DNA of 64,000 nt. Origin: Selenomonas bovis DSM 23594 (GTDB lineage: Bacteria; Bacillota; Negativicutes; Selenomonadales; Selenomonadaceae). Below the pieces are notes generated by a model, which saw only the letters and a program-made list of their open reading frames with translations, had not been told where the DNA came from and made no database searches. The translations under genes were made by a program, and so were the position numbers. The DNA lies in the NCBI RefSeq assembly GCF_000381005.1, contig NZ_KB908390.1:1-64000 (forward strand). The letters run 5' to 3'. Of the stretch, positions 25,755 to 32,956 are shown piece by piece. How positions within the stretch are numbered: the first letter of the stretch is position 1; each line of letters starts with the position of its first letter.

Positions 25755-27062
25755 ATGACGATCAACAATTATGTGATGTCCATCGGCATCCTCAATACCT
25801 TAAACAAGCACTCGGCAAGTATGGCGAACCACTTGCGCCATATCTCGACGGGACTGCGCATCGCGAATGTCGCGGATGATCCTGCCGGCTGGGCCATCGG
25901 TCAGCGTATGGATGTGCGTATCCGCGGGCTCGATCAGGCGAACCGCAACGCGCAGCAGTCAAAGAGCCTGCTGAAGGTCGCGGACGGCGGCATCAGCTCG
26001 ACGGTCGACATCCTGCGCACGCTGAAGGAAAAGGCCATCGAGGCGGCGAACGACACGGCGACGACGACGGACCGGCAGACCATCCAGAAGCTCTTCGACC
26101 AGTACGCCGACCAGATCGACGATAACGCGCTCGTGACGTACAACGGCAAATATCTCCTAGACGGCTCGCGGCAGGGTCTCTCGCAAAAGACGCAGCAGGC
26201 GTTCACGAACGAGCAGCTCGGCAAGGATATGAAGCTCACGACGAAGCTCACCGACCTCACGCGCCGCGACGGCTCGAGCCTCAATATTCTCGCGGGCGAT
26301 ATGGTGAACGTCTCCTACGTCAAGGACGGCAAGACGTACAGCGCGAGCTACGCGGCGAAGGATACGACGGTTGAGGATATCTTCAAGCAGATGAACGCCA
26401 TCGCGGGCGATGTATTCGATATTGCGGGTATGAGCGATACGGCGGAGATCGGCACGGGCGCGGCGGGGCAGACGGTAAAGACGGCCGATGGGGAAAGCGC
26501 GATCTCCGTCAAGGCCAAGGACGCGGGCACAGCCGGGAGCATCTCAGGCTTCACCATCGGCATCAGCGACAGCCAGGGACAGATGAAGAAGACGGTGAAT
26601 AGCGCGCTCGACGCGTTCACGGAGACCATTCAGGCGAAGGACGCGCGTGCGGACGGCTCGCTCAAGATGCAGATCGGCGCGGACGCGAACAATACGCTCA
26701 ATATCCCGCTCGGCGATATGAGCTCGCGCGCGCTCGGCCTGCGCGGCAGAGACGGCAGCGTGCTCGATGTCACGACGCAGAAGGGAGCGAACGCGGCGAT
26801 GGACGTGCTCGACAAGGCGCTCAAGCGCGCGCTCGACCAGGAGACGACGGTCGGCGCGATGTCATCGCGGCTCGACTACACCATCAGCAACCTCACGGTG
26901 CAGAGCGAGAACCTCACCGATGCGAAATCGACGCTGCTCGATGCCGATATGGCTAAGGAAATGCTTGCGTATACGCGGGAGAACGTGCTCATGCAGGCGG
27001 CGATGGCGATGCTCGCGCAGAACAACAAGAACGCGGGCTGGTTCCTCTCGCTGCTCGGCTGA
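25755..27062 (+). CDS. flagellin (first copy)
   Basis: The 435-aa protein is a flagellar filament subunit. The D0/D1 N-terminus (NTLNKHSASMANHLRHISTGLRIANVADDPAGWAIGQRM) and C-terminus (SRLDYTISNLTVQSENLTDAKSTLLDADMAKEML) are both conserved, while the centre is variable. It is clearly paralogous to the flagellin at 62.3 kb but differs, for example, in the C-terminal NNKNAGWFLSLLG. GCAAGGAGG precedes the ATG. No other flagellar structural gene adjoins it, so it is an orphan copy, probably controlled by the sigma-28-like promoter. Confidence 0.92.
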   Translation: MTINNYVMSIGILNTLNKHSASMANHLRHISTGLRIANVADDPAGWAIGQRMDVRIRGLDQANRNAQQSKSLLKVADGGISSTVDILRTLKEKAIEAANDTATTTDRQTIQKLFDQYADQIDDNALVTYNGKYLLDGSRQGLSQKTQQAFTNEQLGKDMKLTTKLTDLTRRDGSSLNILAGDMVNVSYVKDGKTYSASYAAKDTTVEDIFKQMNAIAGDVFDIAGMSDTAEIGTGAAGQTVKTADGESAISVKAKDAGTAGSISGFTIGISDSQGQMKKTVNSALDAFTETIQAKDARADGSLKMQIGADANNTLNIPLGDMSSRALGLRGRDGSVLDVTTQKGANAAMDVLDKALKRALDQETTVGAMSSRLDYTISNLTVQSENLTDAKSTLLDADMAKEMLAYTRENVLMQAAMAMLAQNNKNAGWFLSLLG

Positions 27063-27156
27063 GCCATGCCGTAGGCAAAGCGCGCGGGCGCATGAAACTA
27101 CGCGCCTTGTCATGGTCGATTCGTTTGGCCGTTTGGTACGCGTTCGTCGGATAAAA

Positions 27157-27254
27157 ACAGGGCTGCTGCACGCAGCGATTTCCTTGCATACCTGGTCGCG
27201 AGAAATGCTCGCCTGCCAGGTAACGCGGAACATGCTTACGTGCAGCAGCCCTGT
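27157..27254. terminator. large nested hairpin, terminator for rnhA
   Basis: A 16-bp perfect outer stem (ACAGGGCTGCTGCACG at 27157-27172 with its complement at 27239-27254) encloses an inner hairpin (TACCTGG and CCAGGTA around GCGAG/CTCGC). On the minus strand the outer stem is followed by TTTTTAT, giving rnhA a terminator. Such a large two-tier structure is more than a terminator needs. The rest of 27063-27289 shows no gene. Confidence 0.65.
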
Positions 27255-27289
27255 TGTGTTTGGCATGGGGGTCTGTGGATGGCGGCGCG

Positions 27290-27997
27290 TCAGCGGCAGA
27301 ACCTCATCGCCTCGCTGCGCGCGAGCGTGTCGCAGCGTTCGTTGCGCGGGTTGCCGCGGTGGCCCTTGACCCAGTGGTAGCTGATGGCGTGCGTGCGCGT
27401 GAGCGCGTCGAGCTGCTCCCAGAGGTCGCGGTTGAGTACGGGGGTGCCGTCGGCCTTCTTCCAGCCGCGCCGCTTCCAGCCCGCGAGCCATTTCGTCAGG
27501 CCGTTCTTGAGGTACTGGCTGTCCGTGTAGAGCGCGACGCGCGTGCCGGCGGGCGCGAAGGCGAGCGCCTCGATGGCGGCGGTGAGCTCCATGCGGTTGT
27601 TGGTCGTCTCGGGATGGCCGCCGCTCTTTTCCGTGAGCGTGCCGGTGCGCTCGTCGCAGGCGACGATGGCCCAGCCGCCGGGGCCGCCGGGATTCTTGAG
27701 GCAGCTGCCGTCCGTGTAGATCGTGTAGTCGGCGGGCGCGGTCGCAGCTTCTGCTGCGCAGCTCTCGCGTGGCGCGTGCGGACGGGGCGCGGCGGGCGCG
27801 CGGCGGGCGCTGCCCTGCGGCTCAGCCTTGGCGGCGTTCGTTTCGCCGTTCAGCCAGGCGAGTGCCACCGCGACGTCGGCGAAGCCCTTGTACCTCGCGT
27901 CGGGGTAGCCTTTGATTTGTTTCTCACACTCCTGCCAGCTCGTGAAGAGGCCGCAGGCACGGCCGCGCGCGACGGCGTAGATGGATGGTTTTGCCAT
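27290..27997 (-). CDS. rnhA: ribonuclease HI with N-terminal hybrid-binding domain
   Basis: RNase HI degrades RNA in RNA-DNA hybrids. Residues 1-45 form the viroplasmin-like hybrid-binding domain (YAVARGRACGLFTSW, YPDARYKGFADVAVALAWL). A Pro/Ala-rich linker leads to the catalytic domain, with Asp in IYTDGSCLKNPGGPGGW, Glu in NNRMELTAAIEAL, Asp in LYTDSQYLKNG and the HWVKGHRGN motif. Total 235 aa. The start at 27997 has a good upstream purine-rich site; an extension to 28093 lacks one. Confidence 0.94.
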   Translation of the reverse strand: MAKPSIYAVARGRACGLFTSWQECEKQIKGYPDARYKGFADVAVALAWLNGETNAAKAEPQGSARRAPAAPRPHAPRESCAAEAATAPADYTIYTDGSCLKNPGGPGGWAIVACDERTGTLTEKSGGHPETTNNRMELTAAIEALAFAPAGTRVALYTDSQYLKNGLTKWLAGWKRRGWKKADGTPVLNRDLWEQLDALTRTHAISYHWVKGHRGNPRNERCDTLARSEAMRFCR

Positions 27998-28105
27998 GAG
28001 ATCCCTCTCTCCTTGGAGAAACGCTGAGGAAACAGCGCTTTCTGCAATCGTTCTGTTTCTATTATAGCTGTCCTTTGGCGCTTCCGACAACATGGCGCTG
28101 AAAAA

Positions 28106-28131
28106 AATTAGTAAACATATCTTTACTAATT
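28106..28131. promoter_or_regulatory. palindromic operator before the mla operon
   Basis: AATTAGTAAA and TTTACTAATT flank CATATC, a perfect 10-bp inverted repeat. Its core, TAGTAAA then six bases then TTTACTA, is identical to the site at 21112-21131 beside the MarR gene. It overlaps the -35 box, so a bound protein would block transcription. Confidence 0.75.
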
Positions 28132-28150
28132 ACGCTTTGCTTGCTAAACT
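28122..28150 (+). promoter_or_regulatory. promoter of mlaE-mlaF-mlaD-tolC
   Basis: TTTACT at 28122-28127 and TAAACT at 28145-28150 with 17 bp between. The -35 box is the right arm of the operator. Confidence 0.65.
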
Positions 28151-28205
28151 AGGGAGTGTATGATTTTCCCGTGGAGAGATTCCGCGGGCATAGAGGAGGA
28201 ACGCG

Positions 28206-28973
28206 ATGCTTCATTTACTCGAACAGCTCGGCGCATTCGTGATCGCGCGCTGTGAGGCGTTCGGCACGGTGGTGCTGCTCTACGCGGAGACGATGCGGCA
28301 GCTGCGGCATCGGCCGCGCGTGCGGCACATCCTGGCGCAGATGTCGCATCTCGGTGTGGACTCGCTCTCCATCGTGTGCCTCACGTTGCTCTTTACGGGC
28401 GTCGTGCTCACGCTGCAGACAGCGCATGAGTTCATCAAGTTCGGCGCACAGGGGACGATCGGCGCGGTCATCGCAATCGCCATCGGGCGCGAGCTCGGGC
28501 CTGTGCTCGTGGGGGTTGTCTGCGCGGGCCGCGTCGGCGCGGCCATCACGGCGGAGATCTCGACGATGAAGGTCACGGAGCAGATTGACGCGCTGCGCGT
28601 GATGGCGGTGAGTCCCGTCGACTACCTCATCGTGCCGCGCATGCTCGCCTGCATGCTGGTCGTGCCGCTGCTCACGGTATTCGGTGATTTCATCGGCGTG
28701 TTCGGCGGCTGGGTGGTCGCGGTCTATTACTCAGGCGTCAGCTCGTTCCTCTTCACGAACGCCATCCATGTCTATGTCGATGCCTATGACCTCCTAGGCG
28801 GCCTCGTCAAGGCGGTCTTCTTTGGCAATGTCATCGCGGTGCTCGGCTGTTATTACGGCCTGCACGCGCCGGACGGCGCGGAGGGCGTTGGACGCGCGAC
28901 GACGCGCACGGTCGTCGCCTCCATCATCGTGATTTTCATCTTGAACGCGCTGCTCACTCTTATCCTATATTAA
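28206..28973 (+). CDS. mlaE: Mla ABC transporter permease MlaE
   Basis: MlaE is the inner-membrane permease of the Mla phospholipid transporter. The 255-aa protein has the MlaE signature GRELGPVLVGVVCAGRVGAAITAEISTMKVTEQIDAL and several hydrophobic helices, ending NALLTLILY. GAGGAA precedes the ATG. It heads an operon with mlaF, mlaD and tolC; mlaB, mlaC and mlaA are not present nearby. Confidence 0.94.
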   Translation: MLHLLEQLGAFVIARCEAFGTVVLLYAETMRQLRHRPRVRHILAQMSHLGVDSLSIVCLTLLFTGVVLTLQTAHEFIKFGAQGTIGAVIAIAIGRELGPVLVGVVCAGRVGAAITAEISTMKVTEQIDALRVMAVSPVDYLIVPRMLACMLVVPLLTVFGDFIGVFGGWVVAVYYSGVSSFLFTNAIHVYVDAYDLLGGLVKAVFFGNVIAVLGCYYGLHAPDGAEGVGRATTRTVVASIIVIFILNALLTLILY

Positions 28974-28992
28974 CAGCGCGAGCGAGGGTTTT

Positions 28993-29739
28993 ATGATAAG
29001 ATTGATAGATGTAAGCAAGAGCTTCGACGGCTATGAGGCGCTGAAACATGTGAGCCTCACGATCGCGGATGGCGAGACGCTCGCCATCATCGGCGGGTCA
29101 GGCTCCGGCAAGAGCACGCTGCTCCGACTGCTCATCGGCCTCATCAAGCCGACGAGCGGCGAGATCTATATCGGCGATCAGGAGATCGGCCATATGACGG
29201 AGCAGGAGCTCAAGCCCATCCGCCTGCACATGGGGATGGTGTTCCAGTACTCAGCGCTCTTCGACTCGATGACGGTCGGCGACAACGTCGCGTTCGGCCT
29301 GCGCGAGCACACGGATCTCAGCGAGGCGCGCATTGCGGAGATCGTGCGCGAGAAGCTCCATCTCGTCGGGCTCGACGGCGTGGAGGACCTGATGCCGAGC
29401 GAGCTCTCGGGTGGCATGAAGAAGCGCGTGAGTCTCGCGCGCGCCATCGCCATCGAGCCGTCCATCATTTTCTACGACGAGCCGAGCTCCGGTCTCGATC
29501 CCATCATGACGGAGAAGATCGACGAGCTCATCATCCATACACAGAGGGCGCTCCATGTGACGAGCGTCGTCGTTACGCATGATATGGCGAGTGCCTGCCG
29601 CATCGCGGACCGCATCGCCATGATATACGAGGGAGAGCTCATCGCCGTCGATACGGCGGAGCGCTTCCAGAGACTCAAGGATCCAAGGGTGCAGGCGTTC
29701 TTCCATACGCTACGCACGACAAAGGAGGTTTGCCCATGA
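28993..29739 (+). CDS. mlaF: Mla ABC transporter ATPase MlaF
   Basis: This is the ATPase subunit driving MlaE. The 248-aa protein has Walker A GGSGSGKST (residues 34-42), the Q-loop MVFQYSALFDSMTVGDNVAF, the signature LSGGMKKRVSLARAIA, Walker B IIFYDEPSSGLDP and the switch His in VVVTHDM. It overlaps mlaD by four bases (ATGA), a mark of coupled translation. Confidence 0.94.
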   Translation: MIRLIDVSKSFDGYEALKHVSLTIADGETLAIIGGSGSGKSTLLRLLIGLIKPTSGEIYIGDQEIGHMTEQELKPIRLHMGMVFQYSALFDSMTVGDNVAFGLREHTDLSEARIAEIVREKLHLVGLDGVEDLMPSELSGGMKKRVSLARAIAIEPSIIFYDEPSSGLDPIMTEKIDELIIHTQRALHVTSVVVTHDMASACRIADRIAMIYEGELIAVDTAERFQRLKDPRVQAFFHTLRTTKEVCP

Positions 29740-31016
29740 AGACAGAGGCGAAGGTCGGCGCGTTCACATTGGCGGGCCTGCTGCTGCTCGCAGCGCTCGT
29801 CATCGGGCTCAGCGGCTTTTCCCTCCGTTCCGGCAAGGGATATACGGTCTATGCCGGCTTCCATCAGGTCGTCGGCCTCGAGAAGCAGGCGCAGGTCTGT
29901 CTCTCCGGCGTGCCTGTCGGCGAGGTGAAGTCCATCGAGAACGATGGCGGCGGCGTGACGGTGGCGATGAGGGTCCGCCCGGACGTCCGCATCCCGGAGG
30001 GATCGCATGTGACGATCGGCACGCCGGGCGTCATGGGCGAGAAGTTCGTCAACATCCAGCCGGCGGAGGACCGCGGCTACTATATCAGCGACGGCGCGTA
30101 TCTCATCGGCGAGGACGAGGCGGGCATGGATTCGATGTTCGCGGGTATCAACCAGGCGGTGGGCCAGGTGCAGGAATTGCTCGCGAGCATGAACAGCATC
30201 GTCGGCAATGAGGGCTTCCGTACCTCCATCCTGCAGATGATGGCGAACCTGCGTGATACGACGGAGCATCTTTCAGGACTCATCGCCGTCCTCGAGCAGA
30301 CGGCGGCGGAGAACCGCGGGAATGTCCACGAGATCACGGCGAATCTCGTGACGCTCACGGCCTCGATGAACCGCACGATGGGGAATGTCGAGCACATGAT
30401 GGCGAACCTCGATGCCTTCGCGGGCGACCCGGCGACGACGGCGAGCCTGCGCGAGACGCTCACGAATATCCAGGATACGAGTGCGCGCATCGACAAGATG
30501 GCGCAGAACCTCGAGGGCGTCGCGGGCGATCCCGAGACAGCGGAAAGCCTGCGTGAGACCATAAAGAACGCGCGCGACGTGAGTGCGCGCGCAAGCAAGG
30601 CACTCAGCAAGGTCGGCAGCCTCTCGATGGAGCCGCGCGTCGACGTGCTCTACAGCGGCAAGGAACACGACTGGAGCGCGAACGCGAATCTGCGTGTGGA
30701 AAACGGCGCACGCTTCCTCGATCTCGGCGTCGATGACATCGGCAATGACAGCCTCTTCAACGCGCAGGTCGGGCGGCGCCGCGGCAGTCTCGGCGCGCGC
30801 GGCGGCGTGGTCGCCGGCAAGGTCGGCCTCGGCCTAGATGCCTATGCGGGTGATAAGTTCACCTTTTCCGCGGACGCCTATGACCCGGACGATGTGAAGC
30901 TGCGGCTGCGCGCCGCGTATGATCTCGGAGGTGGCACCGCTCTTCTCGGGCAGTTCGATGATGTGACAGACAGTGAGAAACGCGCAGGTTATTTTGGCCT
31001 GCGGCAGACGTTCTGA
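29736..31016 (+). CDS. mlaD: MlaD with C-terminal beta-barrel-like domain
   Basis: Residues 1-30 hold the inner-membrane helix and residues about 35-115 the MCE lipid-binding domain (YTVYAGFHQVVGLEKQAQVCLSGVPVGEVKSIE, ending KFVNIQPAED). Long helical repeats with SLRET segments follow to about residue 295. The last about 130 residues alternate short amphipathic strands and end in aromatic Phe (YFGLRQTF), like an outer-membrane barrel. E. coli MlaD (183 aa) lacks this; the arrangement matches the Veillonella MlaD proposed to span the envelope in one chain. The barrel assignment is inferred from strand pattern. ATG 29736 follows AAAGGAGG. Confidence 0.9.
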   Translation: MKTEAKVGAFTLAGLLLLAALVIGLSGFSLRSGKGYTVYAGFHQVVGLEKQAQVCLSGVPVGEVKSIENDGGGVTVAMRVRPDVRIPEGSHVTIGTPGVMGEKFVNIQPAEDRGYYISDGAYLIGEDEAGMDSMFAGINQAVGQVQELLASMNSIVGNEGFRTSILQMMANLRDTTEHLSGLIAVLEQTAAENRGNVHEITANLVTLTASMNRTMGNVEHMMANLDAFAGDPATTASLRETLTNIQDTSARIDKMAQNLEGVAGDPETAESLRETIKNARDVSARASKALSKVGSLSMEPRVDVLYSGKEHDWSANANLRVENGARFLDLGVDDIGNDSLFNAQVGRRRGSLGARGGVVAGKVGLGLDAYAGDKFTFSADAYDPDDVKLRLRAAYDLGGGTALLGQFDDVTDSEKRAGYFGLRQTF

Positions 31017-31042
31017 AACTGGATTTGACAGGAGGAATCACT

Positions 31043-32722
31043 TTGAAGAAAGCGAATCGTTTCCATAAAAAACTCACGGCGCTCGTGCTCGCAGGCCTTA
31101 TGGCGATGAGTGCCAGCACGGCGCTTGCAGCGAATACGGTGGAACTTGGTCTCGACGACAGCATCCAGATGGCGCTCGAGAACAACCGCAGTATCAAGCA
31201 GTCCATCGCGCAGGTAGACCAGGCGCGCTGGAATCTCTCGTCCGCGCGCCGCAGCGCGGGGCCGACGCTCTCCTGGGAGGGTACGGTGAACCGCGTAGGC
31301 GGCAAGTATTACGAGCACGCGGACTATGACACGGCCTACGGCAATACGCTGCGGGCGGGCTACAATCTCGACGCGAGCGGCAGCCTGAAGCATACGCGGC
31401 AGCGCGCGAGCTATGCGCTCAACGCGGCGGATCTCACGCTCGAAAATACGAAGCAGGCCGTGAAGCTCCAGACGACGCAGGCGTACTACCAGCTGCTCGA
31501 GTGCCGCAACCTCGTCGATGTCAACCAGGAGGCTGTCGATACGCTCGAGGAACATCTGAATAACGTCAATGCGCAGTACCGTGTGGGCACGGTCGCAAAA
31601 TCCGATGTGCTCGCCTCGGAGGTCCAGCTCGCGAATGCGCAGCAGAGCCTCGTGACGGCGCAGAATAACTATGATATCGCGATGGCATCGCTCAACAACA
31701 TCATCGGTCTGCCGTCGGATACGGTGCTTTCCGTCAAGGACCAGCTCCAGTATACGGCATATCCTGATCTGAACCTCGACAGCTGCACGGTCTATGCGCT
31801 CGACAATCGGCCGGACGGCATCGCGGCCGACTATCAGGTAGAGCAGAGCAAGGAGGCCCTCTCCATCGCGAAGGCAGGCCATTTGCCGAGCGTCACGGCG
31901 GCTGTCACGCGCAGCCTCACGGGACGCGATGAATTCAAGGAGGACATCACGGGCCAGTGGGCGGCAGGGCTCACGGCGAGCTGGAATATCTTCGATAACG
32001 GGCAGGTAGGCGCGTCCGTCGAGCAGGCGAAAGCCGGCCTGCGCGCGGCAGAGGAGTCCGCGGCAGCGACGAAGGAAACCATCCAGCTTAACGTACGCGA
32101 GCAGTTCCTCTCGCTGCAGGCGGCGGAGAAGAACATCCAGACGACATCCAAGGCCGTCGAGCAGGCAGAGGAGGATTATAAGATCGCACAGGTCCGTTAT
32201 AGTGCCGGTGTCGATACGAACCTCTCTGTCATGGACGCGCAGGAAAAGCTCACGAGCGCGCGCACGAACTACTATACGGCGCTCTATAACTACAATACGA
32301 GCAAGGCAGCGCTCGATAAGGCGATGGGCATCCCCGTCGACATCGATGTGCCGCGCTATGTCGCCGCGCAGCAAGCAGGTGATACGCCGCGCAAGACACT
32401 CGACGCTTCGCTGCTCCACGAGAAGCTCACGAAGGATGAGGAGAAATCCCTGCGCGAGGTCAAGGACGTGGTGAAGATCGCAGCCGCGAAGGAAGCGGAT
32501 GCCAAGAAGGCAGAGGCGAAGGCAAAAGCAGCGCAGGAAAAGGCTGCGGCCAAGCAGGCGAAGAAGGCAGCCAAGGCAGAAAAACCAGCGGAGAAGAAAC
32601 CAGTCGCTGACGTCAAGTCGGCCGCTGCGGAGAAAAAAGACAAAGCAGGGAAGACATCACAGCAGACCGCTGAAAACACGCAGGCGGAGAGCAGCAGTGT
32701 GGAGGCAGAGCTGGCACGCTGA
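31043..32722 (+). CDS. tolC: TolC-family outer-membrane efflux protein with Lys/Ala-rich tail
   Basis: TolC-type channels let RND pumps and other exporters discharge outside. The 559-aa protein has a signal peptide ending near STALAAN. Two OEP repeats follow, with long coiled coils (LNNVNAQYRVGTVAKSDVLASEVQLANAQQSLVTAQNNY and its partner YKIAQVRYSAGVDTNLSVMDAQEKL). After about residue 445 comes a tail of some 110 residues rich in Lys and Ala and low in complexity, unusual for TolC, which would lie in the periplasm. The TTG start follows ACAGGAGG. It is the last gene of the mla operon and the only tolC here. Confidence 0.92.
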   Translation: MKKANRFHKKLTALVLAGLMAMSASTALAANTVELGLDDSIQMALENNRSIKQSIAQVDQARWNLSSARRSAGPTLSWEGTVNRVGGKYYEHADYDTAYGNTLRAGYNLDASGSLKHTRQRASYALNAADLTLENTKQAVKLQTTQAYYQLLECRNLVDVNQEAVDTLEEHLNNVNAQYRVGTVAKSDVLASEVQLANAQQSLVTAQNNYDIAMASLNNIIGLPSDTVLSVKDQLQYTAYPDLNLDSCTVYALDNRPDGIAADYQVEQSKEALSIAKAGHLPSVTAAVTRSLTGRDEFKEDITGQWAAGLTASWNIFDNGQVGASVEQAKAGLRAAEESAAATKETIQLNVREQFLSLQAAEKNIQTTSKAVEQAEEDYKIAQVRYSAGVDTNLSVMDAQEKLTSARTNYYTALYNYNTSKAALDKAMGIPVDIDVPRYVAAQQAGDTPRKTLDASLLHEKLTKDEEKSLREVKDVVKIAAAKEADAKKAEAKAKAAQEKAAAKQAKKAAKAEKPAEKKPVADVKSAAAEKKDKAGKTSQQTAENTQAESSSVEAELAR

Positions 32723-32775
32723 GATAGCTTTCAGGCGACGCGGACTGCCTCTTGCAGGCGGGGCGTCGGAATCTG

Positions 32776-32920
32776 TAAGGAACGCACTGGTCGGATGACG
32801 TGCCCCGGAGTTACGTGGATGTGCTGTGCGCTTCGGAGAAACCGCAGGCACAGCCAAGCATGCGTTGAGGGATGCCGAGAGGGCGAGAGTCGCGTGAAGA
32901 CGGCGTGCTGAGTGCAGCAG
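32776..32920. repeat. diverged copy of the intergenic TIR element
   Basis: It begins TAAGGAAC and keeps the order of blocks seen in the full copies (GTGC, CCGGAGTTACGTGGATG, GCTGT, GGAGAAACCG), but with many differences and no clear right end. It lies between tolC and tamB; I see no terminator in this gap. Confidence 0.45.
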
Positions 32921-32956
32921 CGTTTCTTACGGCCGTACGCGAAGGGGGATGTCACA

